The notes: generated by a model not told the origin, from the sequence alone. A stretch of DNA of 35,499 bases from Propylenella binzhouense (GCF_009866965.1 NZ_SPKJ01000040.1:1-35499); one strand, 5' to 3'. Shown: positions 23,177 through 31,785, counted from the first letter of the stretch. Numbers and translations are program-made.

Positions 23177-23680
23177 ATGCGGAAGCTCGCAATCTTGGGC
23201 GGGGCTCTCGGCCTCGCCATGACGCTCGGCGTCGGCCAGTCCGCGGCGCAGGACGGCAAGTCCTTCATCACGGAGGCGATCCAGGGCAATTACGCAGAAG
23301 TGGCCATGGGCCAGCTCGCCCAGAAGAACGGGCAGAACGCCGAGTTGAAATCGTTCGGAAAGACCCTCGTCGAGGATCATTCGGCCGCCAACGAGAAGGC
23401 GGAAGCGGCCGCCAAGGCGGTCGGCGCGACGCCGCCGACCGGGCCCTCCGCCGAGCAGAAGGAGATGCACGACAAGCTTGCCGGGATGTCCGGCGAGGAT
23501 TTCGACCGCGCCTTCGCCAAGCAGATGGTGGAGGACCACACCAAGGACATCGGCAAGTACGAGGACGCCGCGAAGGGCGGAAGCGACGCCGTCAGCCAAT
23601 ATGCCGAGAGCACGCTGCCGACCCTTCGCCGGCATCTGGAGACCGCGCAGATGATCGCGGACAAGGTCGGCGCCGACTAG
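23177..23680 (+). CDS. DUF4142 family exported protein
   Basis: A 167-residue protein with a signal peptide (1-24, cleavage after SAA) and a DUF4142 (PF13628) four-helix, ferritin-like domain: FITEAIQGNYAEVAMGQLA near residue 30, FGKTLVEDHSAANEKAEAAAK near 60, FDRAFAKQMVEDHTKDIGKYEDAAK near 110 and a last helix LPTLRRHLETAQM. The two DH pairs are conserved in the family and resemble metal-site positions, but function is unknown; a periplasmic stress role is usual. CGGAGA precedes the ATG at 23177 by 5 bases. A perfect EcfG-type promoter lies upstream and a GC-rich hairpin downstream, so this appears to be a single-gene stress transcript. Confidence 0.9.
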   Translation: MRKLAILGGALGLAMTLGVGQSAAQDGKSFITEAIQGNYAEVAMGQLAQKNGQNAELKSFGKTLVEDHSAANEKAEAAAKAVGATPPTGPSAEQKEMHDKLAGMSGEDFDRAFAKQMVEDHTKDIGKYEDAAKGGSDAVSQYAESTLPTLRRHLETAQMIADKVGAD

Positions 23681-23692
23681 GTCGCGGCCACG

Positions 23693-23716
23693 GTCCGCCC
23701 GCCCTTGGCGGCGGAC
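23693..23716 (+). terminator. Hairpin after the DUF4142 gene
   Basis: GTCCGCC (23693-23699) pairs with GGCGGAC (23710-23716); a further CGCC/GGCG pairing with one bulged base can extend it inward. It starts 13 bases after the stop codon. There is no T-tract. Confidence 0.4.
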
Positions 23717-23865
23717 GCCGCGCCGAACGCCTTGTCCGCGCCCGTTCCGGAAGGGCGCGCGCCGGCCGGCCGCGAACGTCTCCCCGCGTTCGCGGCCGCG
23801 CCGTTCGTCCCGCGGATCCCGACCGGATGGCGAGAGCGCTTGGCAAACGGCGCCGAGCCGGTTAG

Positions 23866-23876
23866 TTTGGCCCAAA
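23866..23876. promoter_or_regulatory. Candidate MarR operator
   Basis: TTTGG-C-CCAAA, an 11-bp dyad in the A+T-richest part of the gap upstream of the marR gene (start 23929), beside TTGGCAAA at 23850-23857. MarR repressors commonly control their own operon from such a site. Weak evidence because it is short. Confidence 0.3.
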
Positions 23877-23928
23877 ACAATCGTCGCCGGATGGGAACGC
23901 CGCCGGCGCGGAGGAGACCGGGCCGCGG

Positions 23929-24438
23929 ATGCCGGAGAGCGACAGCGAGCTTGTCGAAGCGGAGGCCGAGGAGACGGCGGGCGAGCCGCTCGTCCGGCGG
24001 TCCGATCAGCTCGGGCTCGGTCCGCTCGGCGACTATATCGGCTTCCATCTGCGCCTGGCGCAGGACGCCTCCTTCCGCAACTTCGTACGGCATACCGGGC
24101 GGCGGGACCTGAGGCCCGGCCGGTTCACGGCTCTTCTTCTCATCCGGGAGAATCCGGGCATCACGCCCATGGGCCTCAGTCGCGGCGCCGGCCGGGACAA
24201 GTCGACCATCACGCCGCTGCTGCGCGATCTCGAGCGGCAGGGCCTGATCGAGCGCCGGCCCGTGCCGACCGACCGGCGCAGTCACGTGCTGGCGCTCACC
24301 CCGGCCGGGCAGACGCTTCTCGACGAGCTCTGCGAACATGCCGCCCGGCACGACGCCGAGCTCGACGAGATCGTCGGCATCGAGAACAAGCCAGCTTTCC
24401 TGGCGCAGCTCCGCGCCATCATCGAGCGGCTCGGCTGA
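23929..24438 (+). CDS. MarR-family transcriptional regulator
   Basis: A 169-residue MarR protein. After an acidic N-terminal tail of about 30 residues, it has LGPLGDYIGFHLRLAQDASFRNF (dimerisation helix), LRPGRFTALLLIRENPGITPMGLSRGAGRDKSTITPLLRDLERQGLI (winged-helix DNA-reading part, about 60-107), the DRRSH wing with its typical DxR motif (about 114-118) and LTPAGQTLLDEL. It is the first gene of a six-gene operon and lies 23 bp upstream of the ThDP enzyme gene, so it probably represses the operon and responds to its substrate. GGAGGAG is 12 bases before the ATG. Confidence 0.92.
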   Translation: MPESDSELVEAEAEETAGEPLVRRSDQLGLGPLGDYIGFHLRLAQDASFRNFVRHTGRRDLRPGRFTALLLIRENPGITPMGLSRGAGRDKSTITPLLRDLERQGLIERRPVPTDRRSHVLALTPAGQTLLDELCEHAARHDAELDEIVGIENKPAFLAQLRAIIERLG

Positions 24439-24461
24439 GCGGCGGAATCCGAAGGGGACGG

Positions 24462-26174
24462 ATGTACACGGCGAGCACCGCATTTCTGGAAGCGCTCAAC
24501 GAGGCCGGCGTCTCGCACATCTTCGCCAATCTCGGCAGCGACCATCCGGCGCTGATCGAGGCGGTCGCCGAGGCGCGGGCGAAGGGGCGCGCGGTGCCGA
24601 CGCTCGTCACCTGTCCGAACGAAATGGTCGGCATGAGCGCGGCCCACGGATTTGCCCTCGTGACCGGCAGGCCGCAAGCCGTCCTCGTCCATGTCGAATG
24701 CGGCACGCAGGCCCTCGCCGGCGCGGTGCACAACGCGGCCAAGGGGCGGGTCCCGATGCTCGTCTTCGCGGGCGCGTCGCCCTTCACCCAGGAGGGCGAG
24801 CTCACCGGCAGCCGCAACGAGTTCATCCAGTGGATCCAGGACGTCTTCGACCAGCGCGGCATCGTGCGCGGTTACATGAAATACGACAACGAGATCCGGA
24901 CTGGCCGCAACATCAAGCAGATGGTGCACCGGGCGCTGCAGTTCTCCCGCAGCGACCCGAAGGGCCCGGTCTATCTGATGGGCGCCCGCGAGGTGATGGA
25001 GGAGGAGATCGCGGACCTCCTGATCGACCCCGCCGCATGGCAGCCGATCGCCCCGGCCGCCCTGCCGCCGGATGGAGTGGAGGCCGTCGCGGAAGCATTG
25101 GGCGGCGCGCGGCGCCCGCTGATCGTGACCTCCTATCTCGGGCGGAACCCGGCCGCCGTTCCGGAGCTCGTGCGGTTCGCGGAGCGGCTCGGCGCGGGCG
25201 TGCTCGAATCGGTGCCGAGCGCGATGAACTTCCCGCACGATCATCCGCTCTACCAGGGCAACCAGTGGAACGAGCCGAGACAGAATCCCGCGCTCGCATC
25301 CGCCGATCTGGTGCTCGTCCTCGACAGCGACGTGCCCTGGATTCCGGCCGTGAGCCGGCCCTCCCCGGAGGCCGCGATCTTCCATGTCGATGTCGACCCG
25401 CTGAAGGAGAACATGCCGCTCTGGTACATCGCGGCGAAGCGGGTGTTTCGGGCCGATGCCGCCACCGCGCTGCGGCAGCTCGGCGCCGCGCTCGACCGGT
25501 CCGGCACGGATGTCGGCTCCGCGGCGGCCTCGCGCGCCCATTACGAGGCGCTCGCCCGTACCCGCAGGGCGGAACTCGACGCGCTCGAGGCGGCGGAGGG
25601 CGACGTGCCGACGCCCGAGCGGCTGACCGCCGCGATCCGGCGCCACGTCGACGACGGCACGATCGTCGTCAACGAGGGCATCTCGAACTACCACACGATC
25701 TTCAACCACCTGCGCATGTCGCGCCCGGGCTCGATCTTCGCGAGCGGCGGCGGCTCGCTCGGCTGGTGCGGAGGGGCGGCGCTCGGCATGAAGCTCGCCT
25801 GTCCGGAGAAGACCGTCTTCTCGCTCGCCGGCGACGGCTCCTACATGTTCTCCGTGCCGTCCTCGGTGTTCTGGATGGCGCGCCAGTACGACGCGCCCTT
25901 CCTGCAGGTGGTCTACAACAATCGGGGCTGGAAATCGCCGAAGCTCTCCGCGCTCGCCGTCCATCCGGACGGCTATGCGAGCCGGGCCAACGAAATCGGC
26001 GTCAGCTTCGATCCGCCGCCGGACTATGCCGGCATTGCAGCCGCCGCCGGCGGCGCCTGGGCCTGCAAGGTCGAGCGTGCGGACGCGATCGAATCCGCCG
26101 TCGCCGAAGCCGTCCGGGTGGTCAGGGAAGAGCGGAGATCCGCGGTGCTCGACGTCTGGCTGCCGCATCTGTGA
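24462..26174 (+). CDS. Thiamine-diphosphate-dependent enzyme (acetolactate synthase-like decarboxylase)
   Basis: A 570-residue enzyme with the three ThDP-enzyme domains: Pyr domain (1-170) with the proton-relay Glu54 in CPNEMVGMSAAHG; central domain (about 190-330); and PP domain (about 370-570) with the diphosphate/Mg motif GDGSYMF (457-463) and the Asn pair at about 486-487, a spacing of about 26 residues that fits the GDG-N24-27-NN rule. The sequence belongs to the broad 'thiamine pyrophosphate-requiring enzyme' group rather than to IlvB: no small subunit is encoded nearby and FAD contacts are not obvious. Between TRAP transporter and aldehyde dehydrogenase genes, a 2-oxo acid decarboxylase that yields an aldehyde is the best guess. 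Substrate not identifiable. Confidence 0.88.
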   Translation: MYTASTAFLEALNEAGVSHIFANLGSDHPALIEAVAEARAKGRAVPTLVTCPNEMVGMSAAHGFALVTGRPQAVLVHVECGTQALAGAVHNAAKGRVPMLVFAGASPFTQEGELTGSRNEFIQWIQDVFDQRGIVRGYMKYDNEIRTGRNIKQMVHRALQFSRSDPKGPVYLMGAREVMEEEIADLLIDPAAWQPIAPAALPPDGVEAVAEALGGARRPLIVTSYLGRNPAAVPELVRFAERLGAGVLESVPSAMNFPHDHPLYQGNQWNEPRQNPALASADLVLVLDSDVPWIPAVSRPSPEAAIFHVDVDPLKENMPLWYIAAKRVFRADAATALRQLGAALDRSGTDVGSAAASRAHYEALARTRRAELDALEAAEGDVPTPERLTAAIRRHVDDGTIVVNEGISNYHTIFNHLRMSRPGSIFASGGGSLGWCGGAALGMKLACPEKTVFSLAGDGSYMFSVPSSVFWMARQYDAPFLQVVYNNRGWKSPKLSALAVHPDGYASRANEIGVSFDPPPDYAGIAAAAGGAWACKVERADAIESAVAEAVRVVREERRSAVLDVWLPHL

Positions 26175-26214
26175 GCGGCCGGCCCGGCATGCCGCCGGTG
26201 TGAGGGAGGAAGGA

Positions 26215-27276
26215 ATGATGGCATTCGAAGGTACGAAGCGGCGCGTCGGCGGGCTCGCCGCCCTGGTCTCCGCGAGCGTCCTCGCGCTCGGCCTTGCCGG
26301 GCTGCCGGGCGGCGCCCTTGCGCAGGACAGGATGGTCAACCTCAAGCTCTCGACCTGGGTTCCGCCCGCGCATCCGCTCAATCCCGCGCTCCAGGCCTGG
26401 GCGGCCTCGATCGAGAAGGCGTCGGGCGGAACGATCAAGTCGACGCTCTTCCCGTCCGAACAGCTCGGAAAGGCGTTCGACCATTACGACATGGCGCGCG
26501 ACGGCATCGCCGACTTCACCTACGTGAACCCGGGCTACCAGCCGGGCCGTTTCCCGATCTTCGCGGCCGGCCAGCTGCCGTTCCTGTTCTCGAACGGGAA
26601 GGGCGGCTCGGCGGCGCTCGACGAATGGTATCGCGCCTATGCCGGCAAGGAGATGCAGGACGTCCACTTCTGCATGGCCTTCGTGCACGATCCGGGCTCC
26701 CTGCATTCGCGCGTGAAGATCGTCGTTCCGAGCGACATCAGCGGAAAGAAGATCCGGCCGGCCGGTCAGACGATCGCGGCGATGGTCACCCAGCTCGGCG
26801 GGACCAACGTGCAGGCCTCGGCGCCGGAGTCGCGCGACGTGCTGGAGCGCGGCGTCGCCGACGCGATCTTCTTCCCCTGGGGATCGATCATGCTGTTCGG
26901 CATCGAGAAGGCGGTGAAGTACCACATCGATGCCCCGCTCTATACGAGCCCGTTCGTCTGGGTGATGAACAAGGACCGCTATGACGGCATGTCGGACGCC
27001 CAGAAGAAGGTGATCGACGACCATTGCACGACCGAATGGGCCGAGAAGATCGCGACGCCCTGGGCGGATTTCGAGCATGCCGGCATCGAAAAGCTGAAGG
27101 CGATGAGCGGCCACGAGGTCTATCCGCTCACCCCCGAGCAGGTCGCCGAATGGCGGAAGGCCACCGAGAACCTGACGATGGCCTGGGCGGAAGGCGTGAA
27201 GTCCGCGGGCGGCGATCCGGATGCCGCGCTGAGCGCGCTCAAGGAAAGCCTCGCAAGGCACGATGCCGCGTTCTGA
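26215..27276 (+). CDS. dctP: TRAP transporter solute-binding protein (DctP)
   Basis: A 353-residue periplasmic receptor of the DctP (PF03480) family. A signal peptide covers 1-36 (cleavage after GALA). The mature protein begins with LKLSTWVPPAHPLNPALQAWAASIEKASGG and includes LFPSEQLGKAFDHYDMARDGIADFTYVNPGY, the usual first-lobe pattern; SDISGKKIRP near residue 178 is the segment with the ligand-carboxylate-binding Arg found in the family. AGGGAGGAAGG just before the ATG at 26215 is a strong ribosome-binding site. With DctQ and DctM it forms a sodium-driven transporter of an organic acid; the flanking enzymes suggest a 2-oxo acid. Confidence 0.94.
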   Translation: MMAFEGTKRRVGGLAALVSASVLALGLAGLPGGALAQDRMVNLKLSTWVPPAHPLNPALQAWAASIEKASGGTIKSTLFPSEQLGKAFDHYDMARDGIADFTYVNPGYQPGRFPIFAAGQLPFLFSNGKGGSAALDEWYRAYAGKEMQDVHFCMAFVHDPGSLHSRVKIVVPSDISGKKIRPAGQTIAAMVTQLGGTNVQASAPESRDVLERGVADAIFFPWGSIMLFGIEKAVKYHIDAPLYTSPFVWVMNKDRYDGMSDAQKKVIDDHCTTEWAEKIATPWADFEHAGIEKLKAMSGHEVYPLTPEQVAEWRKATENLTMAWAEGVKSAGGDPDAALSALKESLARHDAAF

Positions 27277-27303
27277 CCGGGGCGGGACCGGGGACTTCGG
27301 CTC

Positions 27304-27813
27304 GTGAACGGGCGTCTCGACCGTCTGGTCGACGGCATCGAGCTGACGGCGGCGGGCTTTCTCGCCGTCGTCACCGCGCTCACCTTCGTCTCGGTGTTCC
27401 TGCGCTACCTGTTCGCGTGGCAGATCCCGGACACCTACGATTTCGGCCGGCTCCTGCTCGGAACCCTGATCTTCTGGGGCATCGCCGCCACCGGCTATCG
27501 CGGCGAGCACATCACGGTCGACCTGCTCTGGTCCGTCGCTCCGCGGCCGGTCCGGCTCGCGATGGATCTCCTGGCCCAGTTCGTGACGCTCGGCGCGATG
27601 GCCGTGTTCGCCTGGATGATGATGGTGAAGGTGCTCGATACGCGCCGCGGCAACGTCCTCACCTTCGATCTCAACCTGCCGGTCTGGCTGTTCTATCTCG
27701 TCGCCTGGCTGGGCCTTGCCGCTGCCGTCGTCCTGCTCGTCGCGCGCATCGTGCGGCTCGCCAGCGGGCATCCCGATCCCGACGGGTCGTCGAAGGCGGG
27801 CGCACTCGAATGA
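27304..27813 (+). CDS. dctQ: TRAP transporter small permease (DctQ)
   Basis: A 169-residue membrane protein with four hydrophobic segments (about 13-33, 50-67, 87-107 and 129-149), the topology of DctQ (PF04290). YDFGRLLLGTLIFWGIAATGYRGEHITVDLL is the characteristic middle region. It starts at a GTG at 27304, 27 bp after dctP, and its stop overlaps the dctM start by 4 bp (ATGA). It links receptor docking to the large permease. The assignment is firm through both sequence and position. Confidence 0.93.
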   Translation: MNGRLDRLVDGIELTAAGFLAVVTALTFVSVFLRYLFAWQIPDTYDFGRLLLGTLIFWGIAATGYRGEHITVDLLWSVAPRPVRLAMDLLAQFVTLGAMAVFAWMMMVKVLDTRRGNVLTFDLNLPVWLFYLVAWLGLAAAVVLLVARIVRLASGHPDPDGSSKAGALE

Positions 27814-29108
27814 GCACGGATCTCGTCGCCGTCCTCGGCTTCGTCGCGCTCTTCGCGATGATGTTCCTGCGCGTTCCGGTCGGCATCGCGATGGGCGTCG
27901 TCGGCGTCGCGGGGTTCGGCTTCCTCAGCGGTTTCGGACCGGCCCTCCGGCTCCTCGCGCAATCGCCGATCCGCACCGTCACGGATGCCGGCTTCGCCGT
28001 GATCCCGCTCTTCCTCCTGATGGGCGCCTTCGCGGCGACCTCGGGCATGAGCCGCGAGCTCTTCCGCGCCGCCAACGCCTTCCTCGGCCATCTTCGGGGC
28101 GGCCTCGGCATCGCGACCATCGCGGCCTGCGGCGGCTTCGCCGCGATCTGCGGCTCTTCCGTTGCGACCGCCGCCACCTTCTCCTCGATCGCCTATCCCG
28201 AGATGCGCCGCTTCGGCTACCCGGAAAGCTTCTCGGCCGGGGTCATCGCCGCCGGCGGCACGCTCGGCATCATGATCCCCCCCTCCACCGTGCTCGCCGT
28301 CTACGGCCTCATCACGCAGCAGGACATCGGCCGGCTCTTCATCGCCGGCGTGCTGCCGGGCGTCCTCGCCGTTTCGATGTACATGGCGACGGTGACGATC
28401 ATCGGCCATGCCCGCCCGGGCTTCCTGCCGCGGGGCGAGCGCGTGCCCTGGCCGGAGCGGCTCGGCGCGCTCAAGGACGTCTGGGCGATCACCGCGCTCT
28501 TCCTGTTCGTGATCGGCGGGCTCTATGGCGGCCTCTTCACGGCGACGGAGGCGGCCGGCATGGGCGCCGGCGGCGCGCTCATCATCGCCCTTCTCCGGCG
28601 CAAGATGAGCCGGGCCGATTTCCGGCGCGCGCTGGTGGAGACGGTGCGCACCACCGCCTCGGTCTTCACCATCCTGATCGGCGCGCTCCTCTTCGGCTAT
28701 TTCCTGACGATCACGCAGACGCCGCAGAAGGTCACGGAATTCCTGACCGGGCTCGGCCTCGGGCGCTACGGCGTGCTGGTCCTCATCCTGCTCATGTATC
28801 TCGTGCTCGGCTGCATGATGGACGCCATGGCGATGATCATCCTCACGGTCCCGATCATCTTCCCGGTCATCCAGGCGCTCGGCTTCGACCCGGTCTGGTT
28901 CGGCGTCATCATCGTCATGACGGTGGAGCTCGGGCTCATCCATCCGCCGGTCGGCATGAACGTCTTCGTCATCAAGAGCGTGCTGCGCGACGTCAGGATG
29001 TCGACGATCTTCTACGGCGTGCTGCCCTTCGTCGCGACGGACATCCTCCGCCTCGCGATTTTGGTGGCGCTTCCGGCAATCGCGACCTTTCTGCCGAGCC
29101 TGATGTAG
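27810..29108 (+). CDS. dctM: TRAP transporter large permease (DctM)
   Basis: A 432-residue membrane protein with about 12 hydrophobic segments, matching DctM (PF06808). Typical segments are FLRVPVGIAMG near residue 19, PLFLLMGAFAATSGMSRELF near 67, GGFAAICGSSVATAATFSSIAYPEM, GTLGIMIPPSTVLAVYG near 150 and PVGMNVFVIKSV near the C-terminus. It is the ion-coupled translocating subunit of the TRAP system. It overlaps dctQ by 4 bp and is followed after 33 bp by the aldehyde dehydrogenase gene. The frame continues upstream only as noise against dctQ. Confidence 0.95.
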   Translation: MSTDLVAVLGFVALFAMMFLRVPVGIAMGVVGVAGFGFLSGFGPALRLLAQSPIRTVTDAGFAVIPLFLLMGAFAATSGMSRELFRAANAFLGHLRGGLGIATIAACGGFAAICGSSVATAATFSSIAYPEMRRFGYPESFSAGVIAAGGTLGIMIPPSTVLAVYGLITQQDIGRLFIAGVLPGVLAVSMYMATVTIIGHARPGFLPRGERVPWPERLGALKDVWAITALFLFVIGGLYGGLFTATEAAGMGAGGALIIALLRRKMSRADFRRALVETVRTTASVFTILIGALLFGYFLTITQTPQKVTEFLTGLGLGRYGVLVLILLMYLVLGCMMDAMAMIILTVPIIFPVIQALGFDPVWFGVIIVMTVELGLIHPPVGMNVFVIKSVLRDVRMSTIFYGVLPFVATDILRLAILVALPAIATFLPSLM

Positions 29109-29141
29109 GCCGGCAATCGGCGACGCTCCAAGGAGGTCAGA

Positions 29142-30587
29142 ATGGACATAGGTCTTCTCATCGACGGTGCGGCGGTCGGCGCGGCCGGCGGCGCCACCTT
29201 CGACCGCATCGACCCGGTCACCGGCACGGTCGCCACGCGCGCCGCGGCCGCCGGCTCGGCCGACGTGGATGCCGCGGTGGAGGCGGCGGCCGCCGCCTTT
29301 CCGACCTGGTCGGAACTCGGTCCGAACGCGCGCCGCACGCTTCTCCTGAAGGCGGCCGACGCGCTCGCCGCGCGGACGGAGGATTTCGTCGCCGTCGCCG
29401 TCTCCGAGACCGGCGCGACCGCGCCCTGGATCGGCTTCAACGTCATGCTCGCGGCCGGCATGCTGCGCGAGGCGGCGGCGATGACGACGCAGATCGCCGG
29501 CGAGATCATCCCCTCCGACAAGCCGGGCACGATCGCGATGGCGGTCCGCCGGCCGGTCGGCGTGATCGTCGGCATGGCGCCGTGGAACGCGCCGGTCATC
29601 CTCGCGGTCAGGGCGATCGCCATGCCGCTCGCCTGCGGCAACACGGTGGTGCTCAAATCCTCCGAGCTCTGCCCGGCGACGCACCGGCTGATCGGCGAGG
29701 TCCTCAACGAGGCGGGGTTGCCGAAGGGCGTCCTCAACGTCGTCAGCCACGCAGCCGAAGATGCGCCGGAGGTCGTCTCCGCGCTGATCGCCCATCCGAA
29801 GGTGAAGCGCATCAATTTCACAGGCTCCACCCGCGTCGGCCGCATCATCGCCGAGCAGGCGGGGCGCCATCTCAAGCCCGTGCTGCTCGAGCTCGGCGGC
29901 AAGGCCCCGTTCGTCGTGCTCGACGATGCCGATATCGATGCGGCCGTCGCCGGGGCCGCCTTCGGCGCCTTCCTGAACCAGGGCCAGATCTGCATGTCGA
30001 CAGAGCGGATCGTGGTCGACGGGAAGGTCGCCGACGAATTCGTCGCCAAATTCGCCGAGAAGGCGAAGTCGCTGCCCTATGGCGATCCGCGCGGCCATGT
30101 GGTGCTCGGTGCGGTCGTCGATCGCGCGGCGGTGGAGCGGGTGGACGAACTCATAGCGGATGCCGTCGAGAAGGGCGCCGAACTGGTCGCGGGCGGCGCC
30201 ACGCCCTCCACCATCATGCCGGCCACCGTCCTCGACAGAGTGACGCCGGACATGCGCATCTACAGCGAGGAGAGCTTCGGGCCCGTGGTCTGCATCCTGC
30301 GCGTCGACGGGATCGAGGAGGCGGTCCGCTGCGCCAACGACACCGAATACGGCCTCTCCGCCTCGGTCTATGGGCGCGACGTGCAGCGCGCGCTCGCGGT
30401 CGCCGGACGGATCGAATCCGGCATCTGCCACGTCAACGGCCCGACCGTGCACGACGAGGCGCACATGCCGTTCGGGGGCGTCAAGGCGTCGGGCTACGGG
30501 CGCTTCGGCGGCAAGGCGGCGATCGCGGAATTCACCGAGCTCCGCTGGATCACGATCGAGGACCCGCACCAGCACTATCCGTTCTGA
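29142..30587 (+). CDS. NAD(P)-dependent aldehyde dehydrogenase (salicylaldehyde/vanillin dehydrogenase-like)
   Basis: A 481-residue aldehyde dehydrogenase with every catalytic landmark: oxyanion Asn149 in APWNAP, the cofactor turn FTGSTRVG (226-233), Glu250 in LELGGKAP and nucleophile Cys284 in GQICMSTER, plus ESFGPVV near 379. The cofactor region and the C-terminal HMPFGGVKASGYGRFGG segment resemble salicylaldehyde, benzaldehyde and vanillin dehydrogenases, so an aromatic or branched aldehyde is likely. It is the last gene of the MarR-ThDP-TRAP operon, with AAGGAGG 8 bases before the ATG, and would oxidise the aldehyde made by the ThDP enzyme. The exact substrate is inferred only. Confidence 0.93.
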   Translation: MDIGLLIDGAAVGAAGGATFDRIDPVTGTVATRAAAAGSADVDAAVEAAAAAFPTWSELGPNARRTLLLKAADALAARTEDFVAVAVSETGATAPWIGFNVMLAAGMLREAAAMTTQIAGEIIPSDKPGTIAMAVRRPVGVIVGMAPWNAPVILAVRAIAMPLACGNTVVLKSSELCPATHRLIGEVLNEAGLPKGVLNVVSHAAEDAPEVVSALIAHPKVKRINFTGSTRVGRIIAEQAGRHLKPVLLELGGKAPFVVLDDADIDAAVAGAAFGAFLNQGQICMSTERIVVDGKVADEFVAKFAEKAKSLPYGDPRGHVVLGAVVDRAAVERVDELIADAVEKGAELVAGGATPSTIMPATVLDRVTPDMRIYSEESFGPVVCILRVDGIEEAVRCANDTEYGLSASVYGRDVQRALAVAGRIESGICHVNGPTVHDEAHMPFGGVKASGYGRFGGKAAIAEFTELRWITIEDPHQHYPF

Positions 30588-30657
30588 AGCCGGGACGCCG
30601 CGGCCGGGCCGGCGCGGGAGGGATGGCGCGCCGCTTTCCCTCTTCGCGCCTTGCGAC

Positions 30658-30684
30658 GGAACGAACCGGCTGCCTTGCGGCGTT
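30658..30684 (+). promoter_or_regulatory. EcfG-like elements upstream of the DNA ligase gene (non-standard spacing)
   Basis: GGAAC (30658-30662) and CGTT (30681-30684) are both perfect but separated by 18 bases instead of 16-17. They end 24 bases before the ATG at 30709. Given stress control of end-joining genes in Sinorhizobium meliloti, this is suggestive but weak. Confidence 0.3.
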
Positions 30685-30708
30685 TCATCCCGAGGAGGAA
30701 CCTCGCCG

Positions 30709-31785
30709 ATGAGCGCCGGAATGCAGCAGCGGAAAGGCGGCAGCCCCCTCGCTGCACTATCTGTCCCGGTCGGGCTCGAGCCCATGGAGGCGAAGCTCGT
30801 CGACGCGCTTCCGGAGGGCGGGGGCTGGCAGTTCGAGCCGAAATGGGACGGTTTCCGGTGCCTCGCCTTCCGTGCCGGCGACGAGGTCGCGCTCCAGGCG
30901 AAGTCGGGCAAGCCGCTCGCGCGCTACTTTCCCGAAATGGTCGCCGTCCTCCGCGCGCTGCCGGCCGATCGCTTCGTGCTCGATGGCGAGCTCGCGATCC
31001 CTGTCGGCGGCAGCCTCTCCTTCGATGCCCTCCAGATGCGGCTCCATCCGGCCGAAAGCCGCATCCGGAAGCTCGCGCACGAGACGCCGGCGCGGCTCGT
31101 CCTCTTCGATTGCCTGATGACGCCCGATGGCGAAAGCCTCCTTCCCGAGCCGCTCGGCGGAAGGCGCGCCGCGCTCGAAGCCTTCGTCGCCGCCAATCCG
31201 CATAGCGCCCTCCGCCTTTCTCCGGCGACCCGGGAGCGGGAGGAGGCGGAACGCTGGCTCGGCCGCGTCGGCGGCGCGCTCGACGGGATCGTCGCGAAGC
31301 GGCTCGACTGCGCCTACGCGCCGGGCGAGCGCGCCATGCTCAAGGTCAAGCGCATGCGCACGGCCGATTGCGTGGTCGGCGGCTTCCGCTATGCGAGCCG
31401 CGGGGGCGAGGTCGGATCGCTCCTCCTCGGCCTCTACGCAAGCGACGGGCTGCTCCACCATGTCGGCTTCACGTCGGGTTTCGCCGATCTCGACAAGACG
31501 GCGCTGACGCGGCGGCTCGAGGCGCTGAAGGGCGGTCCGGGCTTCACCGGCCGCGCGCCGGGCGGGCCGAGCCGCTGGAGCACCGAACGGTCCGGCGAAT
31601 GGGTGCCGCTTCGCCCGGAACTCGTCGTGGAGGTCCGCTACGACCACGTCACGGGCGACCGCTTCCGCCACGGGACGAAGCTCCTGCGCTGGCGCCCGGA
31701 CAAGGCGCCGCGGCAATGCACGTTCGAGCAGATGGAACGCGAGGCGAGGCCGGCGGATCTCCTGCGCGCCGTGCTGGAGGCCTGA
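30709..31785 (+). CDS. ATP-dependent DNA ligase (stand-alone LigD-type ligase domain)
   Basis: A 358-residue ATP-dependent DNA ligase. Nucleotidyltransferase motifs are all present: motif I EPKWDGFR with the AMP-accepting Lys45, motif III LDGEL (91-95), motif IV DGIVAK (192-197) and motif V LKVKR (211-215). An OB-fold domain follows (about 215-340, VVGGFRYASRGGEVGSLLLGLY) with a late ELVVEVRYDHVTGDRFRH. It seals nicks or ends in non-homologous end joining or base repair. It matches the ligase part of LigD or the stand-alone LigC type; no polymerase or phosphoesterase is attached. AGGAGGA precedes the ATG by 9 bases. The next gene starts on the very next base after its stop. Confidence 0.94.
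   Translation: MSAGMQQRKGGSPLAALSVPVGLEPMEAKLVDALPEGGGWQFEPKWDGFRCLAFRAGDEVALQAKSGKPLARYFPEMVAVLRALPADRFVLDGELAIPVGGSLSFDALQMRLHPAESRIRKLAHETPARLVLFDCLMTPDGESLLPEPLGGRRAALEAFVAANPHSALRLSPATREREEAERWLGRVGGALDGIVAKRLDCAYAPGERAMLKVKRMRTADCVVGGFRYASRGGEVGSLLLGLYASDGLLHHVGFTSGFADLDKTALTRRLEALKGGPGFTGRAPGGPSRWSTERSGEWVPLRPELVVEVRYDHVTGDRFRHGTKLLRWRPDKAPRQCTFEQMEREARPADLLRAVLEA

Noticed and set aside
24462-26174. Acetolactate synthase large subunit (IlvB).
   Set aside because: No small subunit gene (IlvN) follows, the start region differs from IlvB, and the context is catabolic with a TRAP transporter and an aldehyde dehydrogenase.
27693-30911. A 1072-codon open frame on the minus strand, and similar long frames at 18515-21310 and 21142-23289.
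   Set aside because: They are antisense to well-supported genes (DctM, aldehyde dehydrogenase, kinase, binding protein), are very rich in Arg, Asp, Glu and His with no domain pattern, and follow from the third-position G+C bias of the true genes.
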